The notes beneath the pieces are model-generated. The model was given only the letters and a program-made list of their open reading frames with translations. It was not told the DNA's origin and did not search any database. Shown here one piece after another: positions 12,401 to 24,705 of a stretch of 64,000 bases of DNA; within the stretch, counting starts at the first letter, position 1; each line of letters starts with the position of its first letter. The stretch lies in assembly GCF_009389715.1 (NCBI RefSeq), contig NW_024067908.1, positions 124,001-188,000 of the forward strand, written 5' to 3'. The stretch comes from Phoenix dactylifera (lineage: Eukaryota > Streptophyta > Magnoliopsida > Arecales > Arecaceae). A program made the translations under genes and the position numbers.

Positions 12401-15400
12401 TTGCTTCTTTAAAAGAAGCTTTGATAAGTGCAATTGGAGAAAAGGAAGAAGCCTTTGCAAGCAATGACTTCTTGAACGCAGAACTAGAATCTTTTTCTGA
12501 CAAATGGAATGAAGCAGATAGCAAAATTAAATTGTTAAACGAGGAGGTCGCTGTTGTGGTATGCTTGATTGTATCTCCTCAAATTTATTGGAGCAAAGCT
12601 TCTTCATTCTTATTATTGTCAGTGTGCTTTTTTCTCAATTAGTTTTTCTTTTTCATGCAAATAATTCATAGGCTACATTTTGCAGACACAAAGGTTGCAT
12701 GAATCTGAATCCTTTTCCAAGAAATTGGAAGCTTCTCTTGATTCACTGTACAAAGAGAAAGAAGAGATGGCAATGGTGATCAGATCCTTCCAAGTACCTC
12801 AGAGAGGAATGCTGCTTTCATATATTTTTATATAGCGCCTAACTATTCTCATTTGATATGCAGCAACTTACAGATGCCCTTCTCGAAGTGGAGGCTGAAA
12901 AGTCAACATGGTCAGCCAAGGAGAAAGCTTTCACTGAGGCCAATGAGAGATTAAAGATATCCAATGATGAGATTTTCAAGTTATCAGAAAAACTATCAAA
13001 GGTATTCTTAGATATGACTTATGAGCATCACCTTAAGCCCTGGTCCATCAAATTTGTTTCACTCTAGGGTCAAGTATAGTAAATCTATTAGCTTGAGTTA
13101 GCTTTGTTGAGCAAGCAAGAACATTCTTAATGCTGAAATAGAATGGGAACTGTAGCTTCACTGTAGCTGTGGAATACAAAATGGATATTCTATTAACTAT
13201 TGGGATATCATTGTGAAATCTATTAAAAGATTAAGGGACATTTTAATTAATTTATCATTTTTGTCCATAGGAGAACAACGGGAAAGCTTCTAAAACAAAA
13301 AAAATGGAACATGAGAGTAACATGTCTACTGTGTAAAATTTATCCTCCTGAACTAAAGATATTCTATCTCAAAGCTAAACTTTATTTATAACATTATAGT
13401 TCAAGTGAAGACACAAGCAATGATCACTTTGTGTATTGGAAATAATTATTTGAAGACCCATGGCACGATCACTTCGTATATCTTCCTGAAGGAAGAAAGA
13501 AAATTTTCTAGAACATGGGTTCTTGTCATTCTTCTCTGTTTTCCTAATACTTCCACTAAATTTCAAGTGATCTCTTTGTATCATTGAGGTTAATCTTCCA
13601 ATAGATCATTTTGCACCAATATGTTTCTTTGACCTTGTCTCATTAAATATTATACTTCAACTCTTTATGATAGTTAACTAAAATCTATTGCTGCAGGTTA
13701 TAGATGGATGGTCTCTCTTTTTTTTAAACATGAAAAAAGAACATGTTTGAAATTGACAAATATAGAATATAGAGTGAAAACCATGGTCTGCCGAACCGGT
13801 CCGGCCTGAAACCGGTACCCAGACAGCGTGGATACCGGTTCTAGCTGTTCGGGTACCGGTTCCAACTATTTTTGGGCTGGTATCGATCGGTACGCATACG
13901 TACCAGCTGCGTACCGGTCTTGTACCGGCCCGTACCGGCCGGTTCGTACCGATACCTTTTTTTTTTACCATAGCACGTGCTGTGGTGTGAGAGCGCGTGG
14001 CCCGAAAGCACTCCCTCGGGGCAGAGCACCCGCATGAGGTTCCCCCCATGTTTTTCTGTGCGCGGTTCAACCGCGCGCGGCGCGCTTTCACGGCATGCGG
14101 ACTCGATTCCCCACGCTGGGAATCGCCCCGTGCACGATTTCCCCGCCTCGCGCGGGCCACAAATGCCGCTAGCTCTGGCGCGTCCGCGCGGACGCGAACC
14201 AAAAAAAAAATAAACAAAAACAGAGACTGGTTCATACCGGACCGGTTTCGGTACAAACCGGTCTCGAACCGGTCCGGTAGGCTATCGATACGTCTACCAG
14301 TATCGGTTTAGCGTACCTTGGGGAAAACACTTTATTCAAATTGATGCACATGATTTCTTTTTTCCTAATGTGAAAGTGTAAGTTCTATTCCTATTATTTT
14401 TCAAGAGATGTGCAAAATTGATAGATACGCCATTTGCAGATAATATGTTGTCACTGTTCGATCAAGAGTGTTAAACATGAAACTAAAGTATGGGAAAGCT
14501 TTGAAAAAAGCCTAAACTTAAGTAAACTAATTACAATGTAATATTAGTGGAGATATTGACAACAATGAGGGTTTGGTCAAATTTGATAGCCAAGAAGCAC
14601 TTGAGTAAAATCATTTTCTTTAGCTGGCAAGGGTTCAAAGAATCAGGTTTTACAAAATTGGTATAATAACTTTCACAATCACATTGTTGATTCAGCTTTG
14701 GCAGACTATGTTGGATATATGTACCAGATTGTAATACGACTTGCCAAGGAAAGTCCTTTTGTTATCTTGGATCTATGAGACATAAGAATGGAGAAACGAG
14801 CAGACAGATTTAGTAGTATCAGAGTAAAGTGGATGTAGTGGAGAGTTGCTTCTTGTGGTGTTTGAAAGTTCACACTTAAGGCTGAATGAAATATTCTATA
14901 AAGCAACTGCAAGGCCTGCAATATGTATTCATTAAGAATGGGCATTTAAGAGGGTCCAAATGTATAAAATGAAGTAGAATGAACAGGTTGATGTGACTTA
15001 GGAAAAAGGATGCATGTTAGCAGAAATAATTGAGGATAAAGTGTGTGACATGGTTTTTAGTATGGACCTGGAATCCTTTGAGCAACCACCATGCAATTAT
15101 TTGTCATTTCACAGAAATCTATAGTCAACCTTTTGATCAGTTTTGGCTTCGATGAGTGTTTGAAGCATGTATATAGTGTTTGATGACTGTAATTAGTAAT
15201 GATCTTAACTCTTAAGTTTTGTGGGCAACCTAGGAATGCGTCACAATGAGTGGAAGTATGTGTTGTGAGGCCTTTAAGGCATGCATAGATAACTACATAG
15301 TTTTTGCCTCAGTTACAGCATTAAACTTGATATGGTGACAATCCAAAAGTAGCAATACCCTGATGGTAAGAAATACTCTAAAACCTAATAGTTTTCAGAG

Positions 15401-18400
15401 AATTTCCTTGCTTATCTTTAGCATATCTAATGGCATATACATAAAGGACTAGCTGGTCTTAACTGCTGAGAGACAAAAGTGTTTTTTCTCTCTACTGGTC
15501 CTCGAGTACACATATCTATTACTGATCCTTTGCAAGATCAGGATGAGACCTTTCTGAATTGCTAATCCATGTTAGGTCAACATCAAGAAGAGATGGGCCG
15601 TGGTGGTCCCTTTTGGACTGCCCGGATCTCATAATTGAATACAAAGTTAGATCTACATTGGGTATCACCTGAATCCCCCCGTCTATCCTCCTGAGGATAA
15701 GTTTGGTTTCAAACTCCGATTCGAGCAGGAGTACGCCACGCTCATTTGGCGGAAAGAAAGCCTATATGGCTGGTTACCTTTTCTCAGTGTCAAGCAAGAA
15801 TGCTGGTTGAAGAGAATATTCCCGATCATCGCATAAGCTGAGCTGGGAATTCAGCATTAGATCATCGGCTAGCTGACCCCAGGGCTTTGGATATTCTGTA
15901 TCTATCAACTCACCATGTTGATGGAGTATTAAATTTAACTTTATAGCTGACAGTTTGTATATCTTTGAAGAGACATCAATTTGCTACATTGAACCTGATA
16001 TTTTCTGCAGCAGTGGAGGCTTTGGAGTTTGGAGGGATGAAAATTTTCTGATGAGCAAGTAGTCAGGAACTACAAACACATTTTTATTGTTCTCCGCAAT
16101 AATTTCTTTTTGAACTTTGAATCTGAAACCTATTGGAATCACATTAGAGGTGGAGACCTAAGAGAAGATCCTAGGATTCATGTTTTCGTTATATTCATTC
16201 TTTATGGTCTAGAACAAGGTTGGCGGAACCGTCTCAAACCACCCTGTTCGGAGCTTTCTGAGCCGTACCGGCGGCTTACCGGGATGGTTCTGGCAAAGAA
16301 ACTGAAACGCCGTCGTTGGAGAAGGAGAAGGAGAAGGAAAGAGAAGAAAAGAGAGAGCGAGCGGGGGAGGGAGGGAGAGGAAGGGAGGCCGGCGGACTTC
16401 ACTTAAGAATCATGAAAACCAGCGCCGGCCTCCTTCCTTCTCCCTCTCCCTCCCCCGCTCTCTCTCTCTTTTCTTCTCTTCCAGGTCTCCTGTGTCAATA
16501 CAGGCTTGGCATGGCATGGCATGGCGCAGGCCCGTACCGACTCATGCCATCGGGCAATCGGTACGGTGCCCGGTACCAGCACAACAGATCCTAGTCTAAC
16601 AGATCTTAGTTTATGTACTCCTAATAGTCTATAAGAGTAGTCATACTGATCTTAAAGGCAATTTTTTATTCTGTTCACTCACAGCTGTTAACACCTGTTC
16701 TTATCTCTTTAACAATTGGATCCTGATTAATGGCAATCTTTGTAGGATTAAAATAGTGGAAGTCACTTTTGACACCTGGAACCATAACTTCTAATTAAGA
16801 AATTTTTTCATATTTGATTTTTATCCTAATAATATGGCCTCCATGAGAGATGCAATATGTTTGTTCATGGTCATATATGGAAAGATTAATCTTCGTGGTG
16901 AATACTATTGCTTTTTCTGAGGTTAACATTTTGCACTGGTATCATGAATGTAGCTGTTGTTGTTTGCCTATCAACTCTTAGGGAAATGATACAGTTCATT
17001 AGCAAGATCATTTTTAACTGGGATCATAGTAGAAAACCCCTTTTGACAAACAGATACAAGCAATGAACAATTAAAATCATAATGGTCTGGTGGAGGTGCT
17101 GTGGCAGGCAAGTTACTATAGCTTGTTTGTGCAGTAATGTTAAATTCTACGGTCAACTAGTGGTAATGGGGTCTGGTGAAGGTTGACTCTAAGAAGAATT
17201 GGCTATCGCTTGGAGGAATAGACTTGTTGGATGGATTATCACTGTAGTTAATTTAATGTTTTTTTGGCTTCTGGAGGTGCTTGTTCTATCAGATTGAATA
17301 GGCAGGTCGTTGAGATTATGCATCTCATTTGTTGCCATCTCCTTCTTGAAACAACAGCTTTTGGACTCTTTTCATATCTATGTATGTGTACATTCATCCT
17401 TATATTTTATATACAGAATCCATGTGAAGTTGCCAATTCAAAAGTCTTGATGCAGATAAGAATATTAACCTTGTTGGCTTTTCATCAAGTAAATGGTGGT
17501 TTGCTAATAGTTTGGGGTGTGTATTTGTGTGCAGCTCACTGTCATTGTGTACCTGAATCACTGCTAATCAACTAGTAATGTTTCAGTGGTTGAATTTAGC
17601 AACTGACCCTTTGATACTTTTATGTCTACACTGACTCAGTTTGCTTATGCATGTTTCTTCTATGTAACAATTCTAGGATTATGTCATTCTTTAGATTTTG
17701 GCATCCATGTTATTTCTCTTTTAACATAATAAATAACAGATGCAAGATTTGCTTGATTGACTGTGAACTTACAGTAGACATTTCTAGACATTATTCTTAT
17801 CATGGCAATTCTAAAATATAGGTGAAACATGAATTGGAGTCTTGCAGAGAACAATGTGGGGTATTAAGGGAAAGATTGGTTATTTCTGAGGAAAATGCAG
17901 AAAAAGAGAGAGAGTGCAGGTTAGTCAGCTTTTAATCTGTACCTTTTGCAGGAAATGCAGCCTACATTATCTGAAATATAACCATGTAACTGGTTTTTAT
18001 ATGCACATACATTACTTGATTCAAATACTTGGCAATAATTTATTGTTACCATTTGGAACTGGCATGCATAGAATTCTGGCCATTTCCTATTATGCTTTCA
18101 GTAAAAAGTTCTGTTCTTTTTGTAATGCAAAAAAAATCATGTTCATTTTGCCAATCTGGTCTATAGCTGGTTGTAAAGATCTATTCAATCCTTCCATGGG
18201 GCATCCTCAAGTCTGACCCCATATCTTAAGGAAGGTCATGGATTTTGTGATGATCATTAGTACATGCTCTTATTTGTTCTCTGTTTAATCATAACTATTT
18301 ATGTCCGTGCTGCTACTTATTTAGATCACTCTATAGTTTTGTGGATCATCTATCAAGGAAAAGAGAACAATTCACTGAATGAAAACAGAATCAGCTTCTG

Positions 18401-21400
18401 AAAATTCCAGTAAATGGGCAAGGATTTTTTTTTTCTTTTTTCCTTTTTGTGAACTTGCTTCTTTCAAGAGCGAGATAAAGTAGTGAAGTCTAGGAGCGTT
18501 ATATTCCTGGCAACTGGCCACAATAAATTTGCTTTATAATTTATTCTACTTCAGATTCAACTTATTAGGTTTCCTTATTAACCTATTTTCTTCCCAATGA
18601 AGCTCCTAGTCTGAGTTAGCATTTCATTATAGGACTTCAGTATATATGCAATCTTTAGTTGTTTTCACCCACTTAATCAACTTAAAATGGAACTCAGTTT
18701 CATTACTGCTCCTACTAATAATGGAAGAGCTCTCTATAAACTGACAAAACTACCACCACAAGGCCTTAAATGTACAAATTACTTTCATCTTGTTGAAAGT
18801 TGCCACATGATTTCCATACATTTACATGCACAATGACATGAATGTCTTAGTGGAGATATATCAGTGAATGGGGAGATGCATTCTAATATATGGCCGCAAT
18901 AGTGCAGTTGCAGAGAACCTCCACTATTGCAGCATTAGTTTCCGTCAAGACTCAGTCATGCACTTAGACTGTCAATAAAACTTCCAGAAGCAGCACTAGA
19001 GGAGGAAAAGGGAAGGCTTCAAGGAATGATCTGGGTCCTAACCTGTAAGCATGCTTGGATGATTTGGAGCACTGTAGCTGGTGGCTGAGATGGGGAAGAA
19101 ATAATATTGGGGTCAACCTTTGAAGTTCCCAAGATTTGGTAGCCAACCTAAATGTCCTAAGTAATGGCCAAATCTTGATGCCTTACTATCAAGATCAGGC
19201 ATTCTAAATGTATGGATGCGCGTGTAGAAAATATGTGACCTCCAATGCAGGGATAGCACCTCTTAAGAAGAATCTATGGGGTGAAAATGGTACTTGCAAG
19301 TTCATCCGTCATGCCTTACAACCTTTGCAGCTAGTTGACTTTGCTAGACAATTTCATTGCAGGTCATTTTGTTAGCCATAATACTTTGTCACCAGTCTTG
19401 GCGGAATTTAGTTTTAAGTGTTTATTTGATCATTTCATAGGTTTATTTAGTACTTCGGTATCGTCTCTTAAGGCTTGCTTCAATACCAGACCACACTGCT
19501 AGTGACTTCTCTTAGGTCTCCTATGGGCTATGAGATAGTATAAGCAGCTTCTGTGGTTACTAATCATTTTGTGGATTGCTTCTCTTGGTAAGATACATGC
19601 TCAACTGCATATATGCCGTCACCCTGTCTCACATCCTCGATGTTACTCATTGGCTGTAGTAATCTCCAATGTTCAAGGTCTTTCATCAATGCTTGGCTAT
19701 CCTCAAAAATCTCCATAGATTAGCTTTTATACTAAAGTTTGAAGTTTCCGAGGAAATTGAACATCCAATGTGGATAGGATTTAGCTGGCAGTGGCAAAAA
19801 TTGACTCTATTTTATAGTTTTAGCTTTCATCATGGAAACTTTAAAAACCATTCATAAAAAATTCTGACCAAGACAAAGTACTTGAAATTTAAGTGATATA
19901 TGCTATCTTGGCTTGGTTTATTTTTATTTTTGTATTTTTGTATATTATTTCAAGTTTTGACTAAATTGCTGAAACTTTATCTGAAAGTGACCTTTTATTG
20001 TTGTAGTACATTTTTAGGCTTTCCTTTTCCTAGTAGTGGTCTGTTATATTCTGCAGTTGTTATAATAGTTGGACTTTGGAGTATGACCCACCATAATTTT
20101 GTGAACGGGAATGGTAGGGAGGGGTGTGGTGGAGGTAGGAAGATGTACCTTGTGTTTTCCAAAGTCACAACTTCATTCTTTTGCTCTTGAACTGCAAATA
20201 GACAAAAAAGGGTCCTTATATGCAGTTAGTCTATAGAGGGTGGCATGGCACGCCATGCCAAACCGAACCGATGGTACAAGGCATACTGTACAAGTTCAGT
20301 ACCAATGCATGGTATGGGGAATGTCTCGACACTTGGTACGCTGTAATGTCTGTGCTTTATAATTTTTGGTATTCTTTTCTCTTATATGATCATGCATTAC
20401 ACTATTGCATTAATACACATGCATACTTCTTGCATGATGTGCCCTCGGTAGGTTGGCCCTTACACTAGCAACAAATGAGGCCTATCTGTTCATCATTGCT
20501 CACTATATCCCTCTTTGACCAGCAATTTTTGAACGTGCTTCCAAACGTCGATGAGGGTCAGCCAGTTTTTCAAAAGCCTTTACAATATTCTGATAGTTGA
20601 AGCTTTCTATTCAAAGAACTAAAATTTATTTACTTGTTAATTCGCTGTCCAGGCATGTATAGTGGTGTCTGCTTTGCTATTCTATATATTTATCCATCAA
20701 TAGATATGTCATTGATTTTTAATGCATTAGCATATGATTTTTCTCTGTTACACAGCACAGTAAAGCCTCCAGAGATTGCTCAGTTAAGAATTGAGCTTAA
20801 ACAATGCGTATCTGGCAGTGCTGAAGATGAAAATGTGAGTCTTTCTGCATCCAACTTGTTTTACTTCCAATTTCAGGTAAATTTATATAACTTTTGATAC
20901 ACATTCAGTTAAAGTCAAAATTTGAGCTGCTGTCATCGGAATACCATCATGCTTATGGAGAGGTGCAGAGATTGCAAGAGCAATTGATCATCCTTACGAG
21001 AGAAAGAGATAAATTATCTCTTCAAGTCGAGGAGAAGGATACAGGATCTTTTTTGTTAGAAGATTACCAGGTTTCACCTGTCTTAACCCATACACAGGAT
21101 CTTTTTTGTTAGAAGATCTTTCTTGTACACTTGTTACAATAACCATGAAAAGAAAAAACTTTCCAATTTCTTAATCTCAGTCCTGCTTATGCTGGTTTCA
21201 TGATACACCACATAACATTGTCTGACTGGACAGAATCTTAAGAGTCAGCTTCTCATGGTGACAAGTGAAAGAGATGATTTGACGTCTAAAAATGAAGAGC
21301 TGAACACAGTAATAGTTGAAGCAGAAGTTCTTAGGAAAAAATATGATGACATGGTAAATCATCTGGTTTTTCCTTCAAGTATGAGCTTGGCTTATTTTCG

Positions 21401-23639
21401 CTAATTGCTTCCCAATACTGCATTTCTTTTGTCTTCAGTTGCTGAAAGCTAGAAGAGACTCAGATGAATTTGCAAGAAGGATCTCCAGTACGGAAGTCAA
21501 GATGCATACTGTGAGCTCTCTTTTTCTCTTTCATGTTGACATGTATGAAAGTGTTATGACAATAATTGTGTTAGCACAAGTAAATTAATGTTTTCTTTTC
21601 TCAGAGCACACAAGCATATTAATGTTATGTAGTCTTAGTGCACTTGTTATTTGCAGATTTGCCTGAGCGAGAATTATATTTTCCTGTTGTTTCATAATAT
21701 AACTTGAGAAGTATGAAAAGTACACCTGACAGGCTATTTTCTTTGATGTACTTCCACAACATGAAGCAGAAGTAACTAGTGATTTCCTACTCATAGTCAT
21801 TTTTTAATCTTGATCAATTTTATAGTTGATAACACTATGGATGTTTGTTTGTTATCTTTGAAATGGAGAATTTAATTTTCTTTTATTATTTTACAACATG
21901 TGTTCGTAGCTGGAATAATTTATGTTGATTTATGTATTTGTTGCATGAACGAAACTCACTAAGGGTTGCTGCTAGCTGTTAAAGAAGATTATAACTTACT
22001 GAGTAGAAATAAATTGAACTTGCTCTAGCATACCACTATAACTTGGTTGATACTCAAGACATGCCTGAGCTACTCAGGCATTCTCTGTTCTTAATTAATA
22101 GCACAAGTCTTTGTGCAGTTGCTGTTTTAGTTTTCATTGACTGATGATCCATTTATACTTTTTATCCATGTTTTCTTAGCCAACAAGTTTTGTATGGATG
22201 GCTATTGCCAATCATTTGCTTGCTTAAGTTATCATCATACATCAATATCTATACAGATATAAACAACTTATTGTAATTTAGATGTTGCATCAGAATATCA
22301 TTACAATAACTAACATATCTTAAGACATTTATTTCAGCATTTATTCCTATCAGGGACTCTGTCCTCAGATAGCATAATGTTTCTTGTGTCAGCTCACACA
22401 AATTCCATAAGTGTTTCCGTAGGTCTATCTATCCTAACGTTTCCTACCAGTATCAGCTCATTTCTTTCCCAAAGCTCCTCAATTCGTAAGTTATACATGC
22501 CCATCCTACCTCATCCAATGCTTAAGCATTTTACCCATTTAGTGGTCCAGCTTTTAAACTGTTTTGTCTCACTCGGTTTCAATTATTGAAAGAAGACCTT
22601 TATATTTTAGTCACATCCATCTCAGCAATCTTATCTTTACTGTCCTGATTTGTTATACCCTCCAACTAAGTTCGAGGAAAAGGAAAAGTAAAGATTCGTA
22701 CCTCTTTTGGCTTGTTACCAAGTGGTGCTGAGCTGTATTGACCCATGTGCTGAATGGTAAGACCGGCACTATTTTACACCAAGTAGCTCACCAGTAGTTG
22801 ATAGACCTAATGCGACTGCTGGTATTGGCCTGGCACAGGTTGATAGTTAAATCCATCTTACAAATAGCCACATTCCAAGTGTGATATGTTTCCATTTTTG
22901 AAAATATAAAGTATGCTTGAACAAATGTCCTTCATTGAATGTAACATAATACTCAAGTCATTACTTCTAACAAATTCCTAGTTCCATATCACAAAATTGA
23001 GGGTATGGATTTTATCATTTTCCCATTTGTTTAGGACAAGTTTTCTTTACTTACAAATACTGTCATATTAATCCTTTTAAATTTTATCAGCTTGTAACTG
23101 TGTACCACGTCAAACAACATGTCAAACAAATTCTATTTGTCTTTAAGGATTTCTGATGGCCATTACTTCTAACAAATTCCTAGTTCCATATCATGGAACT
23201 GAGGGTAAGGATTTTATCATTTTCCCTCCCATTTGTTTGGGACAAGTTTTCTTTACTCTACAAATATTGTCATATTAATCTTTTTAAACTTTATCAGCTT
23301 GTAACTGTGTACAACATCGAACTCACGTCAAACAAATTCTATCTGTCTTTAAGGATTTCTTATAACTGAACTATGTCAGCTAGTTTTCATGAATTCAACT
23401 CAAATTCGTATTTACAGGAAGCTTTGAACTACAATAAAGAGAGGACGAAGCTCAGAATGCGGCTTCGCTCAATGCAGGCAAAGTTAGATGCACTCCGTGT
23501 CAGGTACAATGAGGTGATGGATGAGATGGGTCTCATGAACAAGAAATTTGAAGAAGCATCCACCAAGTTAAAGAAGCAACTTGCCTCCTATGGAGTTGAA
23601 ATACTTCGCCTAAAGAAGCAGCTTTCAACTGATGACTGA
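423..23639 (+). CDS. KIN-7O: KIN-7O-like (CENP-E-like) kinesin, C-terminal coiled-coil part, 16 exons seen, 5' end outside window
   Basis: Exons with GT-AG borders: 423-505, 636-692, 955-1104, 9762-9875, 9961-10047, 10126-10329, 10423-10593, 12352-12558, 12686-12775, 12864-13001, 17822-17919, 20756-20834, 20909-21070, 21234-21353, 21439-21510, 23418-23639 (TGA 23637-23639). They encode about 680 residues of almost uninterrupted heptad-rich, Lys/Glu-rich coiled coil, as in the stalk of a CENP-E-type mitotic kinesin. No motor motif is present; the motor would lie upstream. The last exon (starting EALNYNKERTKLRMRLRSMQ) resembles the conserved C-terminus I recall for plant KIN-7O. Phases agree across the 17919/20756 junction (codon AG|C). 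The 505/636 junction does not keep frame, so a microexon or error probably lies between, and exons may be missing in the 8.7-kb intron 1105-9761. Family role: chromosome or spindle microtubule motor. Coiled-coil gene: sure; kinesin identity: moderate. Confidence 0.7.
670..787 (+). repeat. 59-bp tandem duplication across an exon-intron border
   Basis: Units 670-728 and 729-787 are near-identical. The unit contains the last 23 bases of the exon 636-692, its GT donor (693-694) and intron sequence, so a second copy of exon end plus donor (GAACAACAAGTATCTC) sits inside the intron. Confidence 0.9.
2255..5145 (-). pseudogene. hAT transposase pseudogene (BED finger, DUF659, hAT dimerisation domain)
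   Basis: Read on the minus strand from 5145. A BED-type zinc finger (GWEHGKMLNKRHQFQYNYCH, then KCFKG) is cut by TGA near 5030. A Lys/Glu-rich linker follows (4941-4330), with a frameshift near 4320. The DUF659 catalytic region (4228-3824) has MCDGWTGPTKRAIINF, VTDNGPQYKLAG and TPCAIHCIDLIL. The hAT core continues through 3733-3410. A hAT C-terminal dimerisation block with SSSGCE and STFALIHSKQRNHL at about 2960-2790 is broken by several stops. The Ser/Asp-rich tail begins VDPQQWPERN (2584-2255). The family cuts and pastes DNA with 8-bp duplications. Multiple stops and frameshifts mean this copy cannot make transposase. Confidence 0.88.
5640..5820. repeat. Subterminal palindromic repeats of the hAT element
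   Basis: The word GTGGCACTTT and its complement AAAGTGCCA recur several times, including the near-perfect palindrome GTGGCACTTTCGAAAGTGCC near 5780-5800 and related copies near 5646-5668 and 5707-5733. Subterminal arrays of this kind bind transposase in other hAT elements; that role is inferred here. Confidence 0.75.
6058..9761. other. Intron DNA of the kinesin gene, no feature identified
   Basis: AT-rich with no convincing exon. It contains a T run followed by 18 G (7912-7945) and a CT-rich stretch (8845-8915). Reading frames here are short and not conserved-looking. Confidence 0.6.
7912..7945 (+). repeat. Homopolymer T then G(18) tract
   Basis: A run of T is followed by 18 consecutive G (7928-7945). 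It could form a G-quadruplex and is a likely place for length error in assembly. Confidence 0.9.
13782..14320. mobile_element. Non-autonomous hAT element (539 bp) in kinesin intron
   Basis: The ends CATGGTCTGCCGAACC and (reverse complement) CAAGGTACGCTAAACC match the family of the 1401-6049 element. The flanking 8-mers GTGAAAAC (13774-13781) and GGGAAAAC (14321-14328) match at 7 of 8 bases. The ends are rich in ACCGGT and GTACCG; the interior is GC-rich with no transposase. Confidence 0.82.
16215..16593. mobile_element. Non-autonomous hAT-family element (379 bp) in kinesin intron
   Basis: It starts CAAGGTTGGCGGAACCG. It is the reverse complement, in diverged form, of the outer element at 54930-55637: shared parts include the GAGCCGTACCGGCGG block, the purine-rich GAGAAGG block and the GGTACCAGCACAACAG end. 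The flanking duplication is imperfect (GTCTAGAA against GTCTAACA), so the right border is approximate. Confidence 0.65.
20234..20345. mobile_element. Relic of the same GTACC-rich hAT family
   Basis: About 110 bp with CATGGCACGCCATGCC at the left, GGTAC words inside and ACTTGGTACGCTGTAATG at the right. No clear target duplication remains, so this is a degraded or truncated copy. Confidence 0.4.
22959..23361 (+). repeat. 202-bp tandem duplication just upstream of the last kinesin exon
   Basis: Copy 1 (22959-23160) and copy 2 (23161-23361) both run from CATTACTTCTAACAAATTCC to TCTTTAAGGATTTCT with scattered differences and small indels. The second copy ends 56 bp before the exon at 23418. Confidence 0.88.
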
Positions 23640-24279
23640 GTTTTGGTAGGCATCATTATATGGAAGAATAGGATCCCTAATCTTGAAGCAATCCTTATAG
23701 ACTTGTGCAAAATATTTTCGGTGGTTTTTGTCATGGCTACAAGTGGGTATAAGTGCCTGGGTAATTTTACAATATGTGCATTCTGCCAACACTAATTTTA
23801 AGCCTTGTGCTTATCAGCGTTTTGCTTGTGCATTTTCTGTTTTTTTTCCACCAGGTGTCTTTTCTATTATATGAACTATAAATATCGTCAATGTCATTCT
23901 CAAAAAGCATCTCCAGTTCAAATATTTTTCCTTGGCGGATGATTCTCCAAACTATTTTTACTCGAATAGGTTGTTCACAGACTTTCAACTACACAATTAG
24001 CATCATGAATCTCTCTGAACTTGTTCATGAAATACTTGCGGGTTGTTAGTTGATGATGCCATCTGTCCAGATGGATGTTGCTATTATTCTGTTACCGACT
24101 CTCCCTTGCCTATTCTTTGGCGAGCTTTATAATTTTGTTCTGAAAACTTCGTCCACCTCACATTGCAAAGTAATGCAACAGGGCCCAAACCTGGTCCCGA
24201 GATTTTTTTTTGGGGAACTTGCTCGGCGGTTCATTTATTGACCGAACTTTAACATTAAATCCCTGTTGACCGGTTGTTT
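23640..24279 (+). other. 3' untranslated and downstream region of the kinesin gene
   Basis: It follows the stop at 23639. AT-rich, with no further coding pattern. A convincing poly(A) signal could not be fixed. Confidence 0.45.
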
Positions 24280-24705
24280 AACAACCGGTCCATATATATT
24301 TTAACATTGCTTTATGGGACAAAAATGCCCCCGCCTCTCCCATTCCCACCGAAGAAGGAGAAGAAAAAGGCAGTCGCCGGCCACGGCCCACCCCCTCCCG
24401 CGCCTGCCGCCGGCCACAGCCCGCCCCCACCCGCACCCGCTGCCCCCTTCCGCGTCGCCGGAAATACCTCCGCCCCCACGGTGGGGAGGTGCCAAAGAAG
24501 AGGAGCCGATGCCCCCCCCCCCCCCCTCGGTGGCCCCATCCTGCGGCCGCCACCGTCCGACCCCCTTCCGTAGCTGCCGGCCTCGCGAGAGGAGAAGAAA
24601 GAAGAAAGAAGGAGAAGGGAAGAAGAGAAGAAAAAAAAAGAAAAAGAAAAGAAAAAAAAGAAAATGAAAGAAAAAGAAGAAAAGAAAATAAAATAAAAAT
24701 AAAAA

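Noticed and set aside
22720-22850. Another GTACC-family hAT relic
   Set aside because: Only vague similarity; no ends or duplication could be placed.
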